Source: DATJIG01 sp050260515 (GTDB taxonomy: Bacteria; Pseudomonadota; Alphaproteobacteria; SMXQ01). Taken from it: a stretch of DNA of 64,000 nt. The notes below the pieces were generated by a model that saw only the letters and a list, made by a program, of their open reading frames with translations, did no database searches and was not told the origin of the DNA. Every line of letters starts with the position of its first letter. The stretch's first letter is position 1. Positions 18,144-26,731 of the stretch are shown here, in pieces. The DNA is taken from assembly GCA_050260515.1 (NCBI GenBank), contig JBLNCI010000007.1:1-64000 (forward strand). The letters run 5' to 3'. A program made the translations under genes and the position numbers.

Positions 18144-19190
18144 TCAGCGCCCGGCGCGCGTCTCCGCCGAGAGCGCCTTGCGCACTCGTTCGATCGTCGG
18201 CGGCGGCACCTCGTACAGCTCCGCCACCAGCTTCGCCACCTGATCTCCGGTGAGCGACTCGATCTCGAGCTCCGCCTTGTCGGCGTCGGCCCGGAACGCG
18301 GGGTCCTTCATCGTCGCGTCGAAGGCGTCCCGCAGCGCCTTCAACCGGTCCGCCGGCAGGCCGGGCGGCCCGACGTAGGGCCGCCCCATCTCCTGACGCG
18401 AGAACACGAGGTTGAGCGCCTTGCGGTCCGCCTCGTTCTGCACGTAGTCCCAGATCAACGGCACGTCGGGGAGCTCGGGGTGCTTGGTCGCGCCGTACTG
18501 GGCGGTGATGATGATCTTCCTGTCCCGCAGCAAATCGGCGTCGCGAGCCTTGGTCGAGTTCCAGGTCGTCGCGGCGAGGCCCTGCACCTCGCCGCGCTCC
18601 ATCGCGAGCTCGACGTCCTTGGTGCTCTTGTAGCCCGGGATCAGCTTGAACTTGAACCCGAGGATCTCGCGCAGGACCGCCGGGAAATCGTCGGTGGCGG
18701 CGCCGGGACCGGTGCCGCCGATGATCAACTCGTGAGTCTCAAGCTGCTCGATCGACGTCACCGGCGAGGTATGCCAGACGATGTCGATCTGCGTCTCCTT
18801 GGCGGCGCTGCCGATCCAGCTCAGCTTGCGGGAGTCGAACTTCGCTTTTTCCGGGTTCACCAGCGGCGCGGCCGGGATGCCGGAGGCGATCGACGCGAAC
18901 ACGGTGCCGTCGTGCGGCGCGACCTGGGCGATGTGGTTGGCCGCCGTGAGGCTGCCGGCACCCGGCATGTTCTGCGCCACCACCTGCGCGGTTCCTCCCG
19001 GGAGATGGCTTCCCATGTGGCGGGCAACGAGCCGCGCGATCAGGTCGTAGCCGCCGCCGGCGCCGAAGCCGATGACGAGGCCGACCTGCCGGTTCTTGTA
19101 GAAGCTGGCGAGATCGTCGGCGCGTGCCGCGCCCGCGCCCATCGTCACGACCAGAGCCAACGCCACGCACGCGCGCACGAGGATCGTCAT
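18144..19190 (-). CDS. Bug/TctC-family periplasmic solute-binding protein
   Basis: A 348-aa periplasmic receptor of the Bug (TctC) family, which bind carboxylates and aromatic or amino-acid-like ligands, classically for TctAB permeases. A signal peptide (1-24, ending ARA-DD) precedes FYKNRQVGLVIGFGAGGGYD, the glycine-rich ligand loop. AQVVAQNMPGAGSLTAANHI is the second ligand-contact region. No tctA or tctB lies nearby, so the partner must be elsewhere or it acts as a sensor component. It stands alone on the minus strand between ribF and an SDR gene. Confidence 0.9.
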   Translation of the reverse strand: MTILVRACVALALVVTMGAGAARADDLASFYKNRQVGLVIGFGAGGGYDLIARLVARHMGSHLPGGTAQVVAQNMPGAGSLTAANHIAQVAPHDGTVFASIASGIPAAPLVNPEKAKFDSRKLSWIGSAAKETQIDIVWHTSPVTSIEQLETHELIIGGTGPGAATDDFPAVLREILGFKFKLIPGYKSTKDVELAMERGEVQGLAATTWNSTKARDADLLRDRKIIITAQYGATKHPELPDVPLIWDYVQNEADRKALNLVFSRQEMGRPYVGPPGLPADRLKALRDAFDATMKDPAFRADADKAELEIESLTGDQVAKLVAELYEVPPPTIERVRKALSAETRAGR

Positions 19191-19321
19191 GGATCCCTCC
19201 CCGCCGTGAAAGCCGCGAGCCCGTTTTGATCGTGTCGGGCTTCGTTCCCTGTGGAAGCGACTCTACGCGGCGGGCGCGGGGCGCGCCAGTGTCAGGCCCG
19301 AATCCGGCCGGACGCGGCCGA

Positions 19322-20065
19322 TCAGGCCTCGGTGATCGACGCGCCGCCGTCGACGAACAGCATGTCGCCGTAGACGAAATCCGATTCGTCGCTGGCCATG
19401 AACAGAACGGCGCGGGCGAGGTCGATCGGCTGGCCATGGCGGCCGGCGACGTTGTTGACCGGGCGCGTCGGATCGAACTCGTCCTTGCCCACCGGCGAGC
19501 CGATCTTGTTCGGGATGACGGCATTGACGCGGATCTTGTGGGGCGCGAGCTGCACCGCCATCGTCCGCGTCAGGTTCGCAAGGCCGCCCTTGGCGGCGGT
19601 GTAGGCAACCGCGCGGGTACGGCCGCGGAAGCCCGAGGTCGAGCCGATGTTGACGATCTTGCCGCCGGAGCCCTGGGCGATCATCTGCTTCGCCGCGTAC
19701 TTGCCGCACAGGAACGGCGCGGTCAGCGTCACACCGAGCACGCGGTCCCACTCCTCCTTGGTGATGTCGAGGATGTGCTTGTTGTCGGAGATCGCCACGT
19801 TGTTGACGAGGATGTCGATGCGGCCGAACGCCTTCACCCCGTCGGCGATCATCTTCTGGACCGAGTCTTCCTTCGACACGTCGGCGACCGCCGCGACTGC
19901 CTGACCGCCCTTGCCTTTGATCATCTGCGCGGTGTGATCGGCGCGGCCCTGGTCGAGGTCGACGACGACGACCTTGGCGCCCTCCTCTGCGAACAGCACG
20001 GCGATCGCCTCGCCGATGTTGCGGCCGGCGCCGGTGACGATCGCGACCTTGTCCTTCAGTCTCAT
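19322..20065 (-). CDS. SDR family NAD(P)-dependent oxidoreductase
   Basis: A 247-aa classical short-chain dehydrogenase. The cofactor loop is TGAGRNIG (11-18), NNVAI (88-92) stands in place of the usual NNAG, and the catalytic residues are Ser142/Ser144 region, Tyr155 and Lys159 (AYTAAKGG). The C-terminus FVYGDMLFVDGGASIT is typical of 3-oxoacyl reductase-like or sugar/alcohol dehydrogenases. ATG 20065 is chosen because MRLKDKVAIVTG is the natural N-terminus. The gene lies beside uptake genes and probably oxidises an imported hydroxy compound; the substrate is unknown. Confidence 0.9.
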   Translation of the reverse strand: MRLKDKVAIVTGAGRNIGEAIAVLFAEEGAKVVVVDLDQGRADHTAQMIKGKGGQAVAAVADVSKEDSVQKMIADGVKAFGRIDILVNNVAISDNKHILDITKEEWDRVLGVTLTAPFLCGKYAAKQMIAQGSGGKIVNIGSTSGFRGRTRAVAYTAAKGGLANLTRTMAVQLAPHKIRVNAVIPNKIGSPVGKDEFDPTRPVNNVAGRHGQPIDLARAVLFMASDESDFVYGDMLFVDGGASITEA

Positions 20066-20235
20066 GGCGGGACACCTTTGTTGGGCGGTTTGGGCGGTGA
20101 CGGGGCGCACATTCAACAGGGCCGAGCGGGCAGCGTCAATTCGTGCGACGCCACTTCGCGGCTTTACTGTCGGGCAGGCGACCGTGACACCGCCGCGAGC
20201 GCCGCGCTATGCTGGCCCACCACCCGGGGGCCACC

Positions 20236-20451
20236 ATGACCACGATGCCGAAGATCCCGAAGATCCGCCAGCGCGCGGACATCGTGCTCGCCGACGGCAC
20301 CACTCTCAGCGGGTTCGTGTTCGTCGAGGCGACCATGCGGATCCAGGACCTCCTCAATGCCCCGACCGACTTCTTCCCGTTCGTCGACGGCGAGGAGGTC
20401 GTGCACCTGATCAACAAGCGTCACGTCGCCCACGTCCGGCCGCGCGAATAG
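20236..20451 (+). CDS. Small conserved hypothetical protein (DUF6812-like)
   Basis: A 71-aa protein with a compact beta-rich core (ADIVLADGTTLSGFVFVE) and a second half reading LLNAPTDFFPFVDGEEVVHLINKRHVAHV. It resembles small single-domain proteins listed as DUF6812 (tentative recall). ATG 20236 follows a G-rich stretch; an upstream start at 20209 would add unconvincing residues. It precedes the SBP-like gene by 43 bp and may be co-transcribed. No function is known. Confidence 0.68.
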   Translation: MTTMPKIPKIRQRADIVLADGTTLSGFVFVEATMRIQDLLNAPTDFFPFVDGEEVVHLINKRHVAHVRPRE

Positions 20452-20494
20452 CCGGACCGTCACCCAGTCGCCACACCCCGTCACACGAGTCGCC

Positions 20495-21478
20495 ATGCCC
20501 TCTCCCCTGACCCTGACGATCGCCCTCGAGCGCTACGACCGCCACATGCCGTTCTTCGACGGCACGGTGGAGCTGCCGGCCGGGCTCGCGCTGAAGGCGC
20601 TGCAGGTGGCGCAGGTCGGTCGCTACCGCGACGGCGGCGATCGCCACGAGCGGATGATCCACGACCGCGCCTTCGACGTCGCCGAGTTCTCGATGTCGAC
20701 CTATCTCATGGCCAAGAACCGCGGCGTGCCGCTCACCGCCGTCCCCGTGTTCCCGCGGCGGCTGTTCTCGGCGAGCCAGATGTTCGTCCACCCGCTGTCG
20801 AACCTCTGGGAGCCCAAGGACCTCGTCGGCAAGAAGGTGGCGCTGTCGTCGTTCCAGACGACGCTGTCGCTGCTCGCGAAGGGCGACCTCAAGTTCGAGT
20901 ACGGGGTGCCGTGGGAGGACATCCACTGGTTCGTCACGACCGGCGAAAAGGTGGCGTTCCAACCGAAACCGGGCGTGCGCATCGAGCAACTGCCGAAGGG
21001 CGCCGATCTCGGCGAGCTGCTCGCCGACCGCGCGATCGACGCGTTCTTCCTGCCGCATCCGCCGCACTCGGTGATGTCGGGCAAGACCAAGGCGCGCCGA
21101 CTGTTCGCCGACACGCAACAGGAAGAGCTCCGTTACTTCCACAAGTACGGCTGGTTCCCGATCATGCATGTGCTCGCGATCCAGGAGGACGTCGTCAAGC
21201 GCGAGCCGTGGGTCGCCAGGGCGCTGATGGACGCCTACCGCAGCGCGCAGAGGATCGCCGACGGCTACTACGAGGATCCCAACTGGTCGCGGCTGGTGTG
21301 GGGGCGCCACTACTACGAGCGGGAACGCGAACTCCTGCCGGGGGACCCCTGGCCGATCGGCTTCAAGGCCAACCGCGACAACATCGAGCAGTTCATCCGC
21401 TACTCGCACGACCAGGGCCTGATCAGCGAGGCGTACGCGCCGGAGCGGCTGTTCGCGCCGGAGACACTCGACACATGA
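20495..21478 (+). CDS. Leaderless SBP-like protein (4,5-dihydroxyphthalate decarboxylase-like)
   Basis: A 327-aa protein with the periplasmic-binding-protein type II fold, similar to proteins usually annotated as 4,5-dihydroxyphthalate decarboxylase or ABC substrate-binding. Hallmarks are LTIALERYDRHMPFFDGTVELPAG at the start, DVAEFSMSTYL (60-71), PVFPRRLFSASQMFVHP and LVGKKVALSSFQTTLSLLAKGDL. No signal peptide is visible, so the protein is probably cytoplasmic, which fits an enzyme or sensor more than a transporter receptor. Its neighbours are receptors and racemase-like genes, supporting a role in breaking down an aromatic or carboxylated compound. The decarboxylase label is family-level only. 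Confidence 0.82.
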   Translation: MPSPLTLTIALERYDRHMPFFDGTVELPAGLALKALQVAQVGRYRDGGDRHERMIHDRAFDVAEFSMSTYLMAKNRGVPLTAVPVFPRRLFSASQMFVHPLSNLWEPKDLVGKKVALSSFQTTLSLLAKGDLKFEYGVPWEDIHWFVTTGEKVAFQPKPGVRIEQLPKGADLGELLADRAIDAFFLPHPPHSVMSGKTKARRLFADTQQEELRYFHKYGWFPIMHVLAIQEDVVKREPWVARALMDAYRSAQRIADGYYEDPNWSRLVWGRHYYERERELLPGDPWPIGFKANRDNIEQFIRYSHDQGLISEAYAPERLFAPETLDT

Positions 21479-21565
21479 GGCCCGGCGCCTGACCATCACC
21501 GACGGCGACCCGGCGCCGCCACAGAACAATCCGGGAGCCGCAACGCACGGCAACAGGAGGCATGA

Positions 21566-22648
21566 ATGACTGGGACGTACCGGGCGCGCCTGATGGGCGG
21601 GCTCATCGCCGCCGCCACGTCGCTTGCGGCGGGCACCGCCGCGGCCGACGAGCTCGCCGACTTCTACAAGGGCAAGCAGATGCGGATGATCATCCGCTCC
21701 GGGCCGGGCGGCGGGTACGACCAGTACGCGCGCATGCTCGGCCGCCACATCGGCAAGCACATCCCCGGCAACCCGACGGTGCTGCCGGTCAACATGCCGG
21801 GCGGCGGCGGCATCACCGCCGCGAACCACGTCGCCGTGATCGCGCCGCACGACGGCACCATTTTGACGATCATCAGCCAGGGCCTGCCCATCGATCAGGC
21901 GCTCGGCCTCAATCCGTCGTTCAAGGCGGACCTCCGGACGTTCGGCTGGGTCGGCAACATGTCGGACTCGAACCAGGTGCTGGTGACCTGGCACACCTCG
22001 CCGACCAAGACGCTCGACGACGCGTTCGCGCGCGAGACCACCATCGGCGTGACGGGTGCGGGATCGATCTCGACGATGATCCCGGCGGCGATGAACACCG
22101 TGATCGGCACCAGGTTCCGGATCATCGCCGGCTATCCCGACGGGCCCGACGTCAACCTCGCGATGGAGCGCGGCGAGGTCGAGGGGCGCGGCACCAATCC
22201 TTACGCGAGCTACGTCGCGATCACGCCGCAATGGGTCAGGGACAAGAAGATCAATATGCTGGTCCAGGTCGGATTGAAGAAGGACCCGGCGATCCCCGAC
22301 GTGCCGCTGCTGCTCGACTACGCCAGGACCGACGAGCAGCGCCAGATCATCACGTTCTTCTCGAAGGCGACGGCCGTCGGCCGGCCGATCGCGACCACAC
22401 CCGAGGTGCCCAAGGAGCGCCTGACGGCGCTGCGCCGCGCGTTCGACGCGACGCTCAAGGACCCAGAGTTCATGGCCGATGCGCAGAAGCAGAACGCGGA
22501 GATCTCGCCGATGACCGGGGAGGAGCTGCAGCAGCTCATCGACGACATGATCGGCGCGCCGGCCGACGTGCTGCAGAAGGTGAAGGCCGCGATCCAGGCC
22601 AAGAAAGGCCTCGAGATGAAGCCCGGCGCCAAGGAAGGCGGCGAATAG
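21566..22648 (+). CDS. Bug/TctC-family periplasmic solute-binding protein
   Basis: A 360-aa receptor with a signal peptide (cleavage near AAADELADFY, about residue 27). The ligand loop reads RSGPGGGYDQYARMLGRHIGKHIPG and the second loop NMPGGGGITAANHVAVIAPHDGT. An AGGAGG ribosome-binding site precedes the ATG. The C-terminus ends in a Lys/Gly-rich tail. It is the first of a plus-strand run of transport genes (21566-24804) with gaps of 13-49 bp, which looks like one operon with the ABC receptor and another Bug protein. No permease gene is included. Confidence 0.9.
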   Translation: MTGTYRARLMGGLIAAATSLAAGTAAADELADFYKGKQMRMIIRSGPGGGYDQYARMLGRHIGKHIPGNPTVLPVNMPGGGGITAANHVAVIAPHDGTILTIISQGLPIDQALGLNPSFKADLRTFGWVGNMSDSNQVLVTWHTSPTKTLDDAFARETTIGVTGAGSISTMIPAAMNTVIGTRFRIIAGYPDGPDVNLAMERGEVEGRGTNPYASYVAITPQWVRDKKINMLVQVGLKKDPAIPDVPLLLDYARTDEQRQIITFFSKATAVGRPIATTPEVPKERLTALRRAFDATLKDPEFMADAQKQNAEISPMTGEELQQLIDDMIGAPADVLQKVKAAIQAKKGLEMKPGAKEGGE

Positions 22649-22697
22649 GGCGAACGGCGGCGCGAGCGCCGGCGGCGACGCTCGACAGGGAGGCGTG

Positions 22698-23783
22698 ATG
22701 GCGCGGGGTGGGGCGTTCCGTCGTCGAGTCCCATGGCTGGTGGCGGGCCTCGCGCTTGCCGCGGCCGCCGCGGCGCACGCGCGCACCGTCGCCGACGTGG
22801 CACAGCTCGCCGCCCCCGACCGCCAGCGCGTGCTCGAGGACGGCGCGCGGACCGAGGGCCGGGTCCTGCTCTACACCTCGCTGGTGGTGCAGCAGGCGGC
22901 GGAGCCGCTCAAGGCCGCGTTCGAGAAACGCTACCCGTTCGTGAAGCTCGATTTCCTGCGCGCCAACAGCGCGCAGTTGCTGCAACGCATCCTCGCCGAG
23001 AACCGCGCCGGCGGGAACCGCAGCGACGTCGTCATCGCCGGCGCGGGACCGGCGATCGCCGCGACCGGCTTCGCCCAGCCGTTCCGCTCGCCGCCGCTCG
23101 CGGCCTATCCGCCCGACCACATCGGCCCCGACGGGGTCTACGCGGCGACCCGGTTCAGCTACCAGGGTATCGCCTACAACACGCGCCTGGTGCGCCCCGA
23201 GGAGGCGCCGCAGACCTACGAGGACCTCGCCGATCCGAAGTGGCGCGGCAGGATGGTGTGGAGCACCAGCCCCGAAACCGGTGCGCCGTTCTTCATCACC
23301 CAGGTGCGGCAGTTCATGGGCGAGGACCGGGCCGTCGCCTATCTCGAGGCGCTCGCACGCCAGAACATCGCCACCCAGAGCGCGAGTCTCCGCGCCGTGC
23401 TCGACCAGGTGATCGCCGGCGAGTACGCGATCGGCATCTCGATGGCGCTCCATCACATCGCCATCAGCGAGGCGAAGGGCGCGCCGGTGGGCGGCACGAT
23501 GCCGGATCCGGTGATGGCGCGCGCCGAGGACATCCTGCTGCTCAAGGCCGCCCCTCATCCCCACGCGGCGATGCTGCTGATCGACTTCGTGCTGTCGGAG
23601 GACGGCCAGCGGATGTTCGCCGAGGCGCAGTACTTCCCCGCCCATCCCGGCGTGCCGCCGCTCCCCGAGATGCGCGCGTTCGTGCCGGCCACCGCGGGCC
23701 GGCGCGAGAGCATCATCGACGACGCGACGATGGAGCGTGAGCGTCCGCGCTCGAACGCGCTGTTCCAGCAACTCTTCAAGTGA
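22698..23783 (+). CDS. Fe3+-type ABC transporter substrate-binding protein
   Basis: A 361-aa extracellular solute-binding protein of the iron(III)/thiamine/spermidine-like class. A twin-arginine-like, hydrophobic leader ends near AAHA-RTVADV (about 29). The core shows EGRVLLYTSLVVQQAAEPLKAAFEKRYP, then SDVVIAGAG, and FSYQGIAYNTRLVRPEEAPQTYEDLADPKWRG, a block typical of this class. The ATG at 22698 is preferred over the overlapping GTG at 22695 because of GGGAGG spacing. The tyrosine ligands usual for iron binding are not obvious, so the ligand could be organic. Permease and ATPase genes are absent. Confidence 0.85.
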   Translation: MARGGAFRRRVPWLVAGLALAAAAAAHARTVADVAQLAAPDRQRVLEDGARTEGRVLLYTSLVVQQAAEPLKAAFEKRYPFVKLDFLRANSAQLLQRILAENRAGGNRSDVVIAGAGPAIAATGFAQPFRSPPLAAYPPDHIGPDGVYAATRFSYQGIAYNTRLVRPEEAPQTYEDLADPKWRGRMVWSTSPETGAPFFITQVRQFMGEDRAVAYLEALARQNIATQSASLRAVLDQVIAGEYAIGISMALHHIAISEAKGAPVGGTMPDPVMARAEDILLLKAAPHPHAAMLLIDFVLSEDGQRMFAEAQYFPAHPGVPPLPEMRAFVPATAGRRESIIDDATMERERPRSNALFQQLFK

Positions 23784-23796
23784 CCGGAGCGAGCCC

Positions 23797-24804
23797 ATGA
23801 TCGTTCGCGTCGCCGTTCTCGCGTTCGCAGTCCTCGCCGCGGCGGATGCCGCGCTCGCCGAGGACGCCGCCGCGTTCTACAAGGACCGCCAGGTGCGGTT
23901 CGTCATCGCGACGGCGGCCGGCGGCGACTACGACCTGTGGGGCCGCGCGATCGGCCGTCACCTCGGCGACCACCTGTTCGGCGCCACCATCGTGCCGCAG
24001 AACATGCCGGGCGCCGGCGGCATCACCGCCGCCAACCACCTGTTCAACGTGGCGCCGAAGGACGGCTCGACCATCGGCATGATCGGCCGCAATCTGCCCA
24101 ACCAGGCCGTCCTCAAGCTGCCCACCGTGAAGTTCGACCCGGCGCGGTTCAACTGGATCGGCAGCCCGGAGTACGTGAACCGCGTCTGCGTCGCGATGGA
24201 CACCGCGCCGGTCAAGACCGCGAACGACCTCCTCGGGACCGACCTCGTCGTCGGCGGCGCGGGCGCCGGCACCGCGGTCAGCACGGTGCCGCTGCTGCTG
24301 CGCAACCTGCTCGGGCTGCGCTTCAACGTGGTCGAGGGCTACGGCAGCTCGACCGCCGTGGTGCTGGCGATGGAGCGCGGCGAGGTCCACGGCATCTGCC
24401 AGACCGTCAACGCGCTGCGCACCTCGCGGCCGGGCTGGATCGAATCGGGCCGGCTCAGGGTGCTGTTCAACGTCGAGCGCGATCCCGTGCCGGCGCTCGG
24501 CGCGCCGTCGGTGTACGAGTTCGCCAAGACCGACGAGCAGCGGCAGATCCTCGACTTCTACTCGTCGAGCGTCGAGCTCGGGCGGCCGATGGTGGCGCCG
24601 CCCGACGTCCCCGCCGACCGCGTCGCGGCGCTGCGCCGCGCCTTCGACGCGACGATGACGGACCCGGCGTTCCTCGACGAGGCCCGCAGGCTCGGCGTCG
24701 AGATCAACGCGCGTTCGGGCGAGCGCCTCGCCGCCATCGTCGCCGACCTGATGAAGACGCCGCTCGCCGTCACCGAGAAGACCGAGGCGATGACCCAGCG
24801 CTGA
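23797..24804 (+). CDS. Bug/TctC-family periplasmic solute-binding protein
   Basis: A 335-aa receptor with a signal peptide ending at ALA-ED (about 21). The first ligand loop is altered to ATAAGGDYDLWGRAIGRHLGDH, lacking the third glycine of GGGYD seen in its neighbours, and the second is NMPGAGGITAANHLFNVAPKDG. It starts 13 bp after the ABC receptor and 47 bp before the racemase-like gene, so it is most likely part of the same transcript. The loop change suggests a different ligand. Confidence 0.9.
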   Translation: MIVRVAVLAFAVLAAADAALAEDAAAFYKDRQVRFVIATAAGGDYDLWGRAIGRHLGDHLFGATIVPQNMPGAGGITAANHLFNVAPKDGSTIGMIGRNLPNQAVLKLPTVKFDPARFNWIGSPEYVNRVCVAMDTAPVKTANDLLGTDLVVGGAGAGTAVSTVPLLLRNLLGLRFNVVEGYGSSTAVVLAMERGEVHGICQTVNALRTSRPGWIESGRLRVLFNVERDPVPALGAPSVYEFAKTDEQRQILDFYSSSVELGRPMVAPPDVPADRVAALRRAFDATMTDPAFLDEARRLGVEINARSGERLAAIVADLMKTPLAVTEKTEAMTQR

Positions 24805-24851
24805 GCCGGTCACGCCCCATACTCACCTCGCAACATCGGAGCTGCCACGAC

Positions 24852-25631
24852 ATGCGCATCCTGTTCCTCAACCAGGCGCCGAAGGGCCCGAACAACAACA
24901 AGGCGCACTACGACGTCGAGGAAATCGAGAAGCTCCTCAACAGCTACGCGTCCCCGGGCACCAAGGTCGAAGTGGGATTCCCCGACAACTTCGACGGCGC
25001 GCACATCCTCGATGCGATCGGCGCCCAAAGCGCGCTCAACGGCCTCCACCACATGATCGAGACGCCGGCGATCGTGCGGAAGATCTTCTGGGCGGCGCAC
25101 AACGGCTACGACGCGGTGATCCAGAGCAACACGTTCGATCCCGGCGTCGACGGCGGCCGGCTCGCCGTCAACATCCCGGTGATCGGCCTGATGCGCACGG
25201 CGATGCACTTCGGCCTCAACCTCGCCGACCGCATCGGCATCACCGTGCCGCTCGCGCCGCACGTTCCCTACACCTGGCGGATTCTCAGAAGCTACGGCCT
25301 CGATCGCTTCGTCACCGACATCAAGCCGATCGGCATCTACGGCACCAACCTCAAGGCGCGCAAGGCCGAGATCTTCGACATCACGAGTACGCTGATCAAA
25401 TCCCTGGTCAAGGACACCGGCGCCGAGATCGTGCTGCCGCTCGGCGGCGCGATCATCCCGTACGTGGTCGACACCGCCGACCTGCAGGCGGCGTGCGACG
25501 TCCAGGTGCTGAACACCAAGTCGATCGGCATCCGCTTCGCCGAGAGTTGCGTGAGCCTCGGCTACACCCAGAGCCCGATCACCTACCCGCGCCCGAAGCT
25601 CACCTACGAGGACTTCACCAAGCGGGCGTAG
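24852..25631 (+). CDS. Asp/Glu/hydantoin racemase-family protein lacking both catalytic Cys
   Basis: A 259-aa cytoplasmic protein of the aspartate/glutamate/hydantoin racemase superfamily. Recognisable segments are MRILFLNQAPKG, VIQSNTFDPGVDGGR (about 93-107), VIGLMRTAMHFG and AEIVLPLGGAIIP. Active members use two cysteines, one before FDDxG and one in LGCAG; here those sites read SNTF and PLGG. The two remaining Cys (in AACDVQ and ESCVSL) are elsewhere. It may therefore be a non-racemising hydrolase/isomerase or a binding protein. It ends the transport gene run and converges with the enolase-superfamily gene with only 1 bp between stops. Confidence 0.83.
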   Translation: MRILFLNQAPKGPNNNKAHYDVEEIEKLLNSYASPGTKVEVGFPDNFDGAHILDAIGAQSALNGLHHMIETPAIVRKIFWAAHNGYDAVIQSNTFDPGVDGGRLAVNIPVIGLMRTAMHFGLNLADRIGITVPLAPHVPYTWRILRSYGLDRFVTDIKPIGIYGTNLKARKAEIFDITSTLIKSLVKDTGAEIVLPLGGAIIPYVVDTADLQAACDVQVLNTKSIGIRFAESCVSLGYTQSPITYPRPKLTYEDFTKRA

Positions 25632-25632
25632 C

Positions 25633-26727
25633 TCAGGCGGCGAGGCGCTTGACCGCCGGCCAGTCGACGAGCGCGGCAAAGCCCGCGCCGTCGGGGAGCG
25701 TCAGCGCGCCGCCGGCGACGACCAGCGGCTCGGCGAACAGCCGCTCGGGGACCTGCAGGAAGTAGCTCGACTCGCACGGAAGCCAGGTCTCGCCGAGTGC
25801 CGCCGCCAGGCTCGCCGCGGCGAGCGCGCCGAGCTCGGCCTCGGCCAGCATGCCGACGTGGACCCGCGCGCCCTGTCGCGTGGCGATGCCGGCGATGGCG
25901 AGCGATTCGGCAATGCCGCTCTTGCCCACCTTGACCGACAGCGCCTCGGCGCCGGCCTCGAGGAACAGCCGCGCCGACGCGAGATCGCGGCACGGGCCGT
26001 CGACCAGCAGCGGGACCTGCGACTGCTCTTTGGTTCGCGCGAACGCACGGTCGGGCGCGAGCGCGCAGGGATCCTCGGCGCAGACGACGTCGCGCTCGGC
26101 GAACACGGCGGTCACCGCGGCAACATCCTCGGGCGGATAGGCGCGGTTCGAATCGGCGTAGAGCGCGACATCGGCTCCCACCGCGGCGCGGATCGCGTCG
26201 AGGGCGGCGGCATCGCGCGCCAATCCCTGACCGGTCTTGATCTTCAGCGTCGCAAAGCCGTGGCGCGCGACGGCGGCGGCGGCATCGCGGGCCATCGCCG
26301 CGGGCTCGCCGCGCGTCACCGTGTACGAGAGCGGCACCCGGTTCGACACCGCGCCCAGCATGCCCCACAGCGGCCGGCCGGACGCGGCGGCGCGGAGGTC
26401 GAGCACCGCCGCGTCGATCATCGCCCGGGCGAGGCGATGCTCACGGACCGGCGCCAGCGCCTGGGCGATGGCGCGGTCGTCGGCGGCGTCGACGCCCTTC
26501 AGCCGCGGCGCGAAGATGTCGTCGAAGGCGCACGCGAGCGTCCTCAGCGTCTCGCCGGCGAACGTGAGCTTCACGGTGCCCTCGGCGACGCCGCGCACGC
26601 CCGCCGCGCGGAGCTCGAGGATCATGTAGTCGGCGTGGGTCTCGGACGACGACGCCCACGCCACCGTCCGGCCCAACGGTATCCGGACCGGGTGCAGCGC
26701 GACGCCGTCGATCCGAAGCGCCGTCAT
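25633..26727 (-). CDS. Mandelate racemase / muconate-lactonizing-type enolase superfamily enzyme
   Basis: A 364-aa enzyme that abstracts a proton alpha to a carboxylate. The barrel catalytic pattern is that of the MLE/dipeptide-epimerase subgroup: LKIKTG with Lys162 and Lys164, metal ligands Asp192 (ADSNRAY), Glu218 (AEDP) and Asp243 (VDGP), and Lys266 in KVGKSG on the opposite face. The N-terminal capping domain covers 1-125. It starts 4 bp after the stop of the SDR gene encoded upstream on the same strand, so the two form an operon. Substrate cannot be read from sequence; L-Ala-D/L-Glu epimerase or cis-muconate-like chemistry are both possible. Confidence 0.9.
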   Translation of the reverse strand: MTALRIDGVALHPVRIPLGRTVAWASSSETHADYMILELRAAGVRGVAEGTVKLTFAGETLRTLACAFDDIFAPRLKGVDAADDRAIAQALAPVREHRLARAMIDAAVLDLRAAASGRPLWGMLGAVSNRVPLSYTVTRGEPAAMARDAAAAVARHGFATLKIKTGQGLARDAAALDAIRAAVGADVALYADSNRAYPPEDVAAVTAVFAERDVVCAEDPCALAPDRAFARTKEQSQVPLLVDGPCRDLASARLFLEAGAEALSVKVGKSGIAESLAIAGIATRQGARVHVGMLAEAELGALAAASLAAALGETWLPCESSYFLQVPERLFAEPLVVAGGALTLPDGAGFAALVDWPAVKRLAA

Positions 26728-26731
26728 CGCC

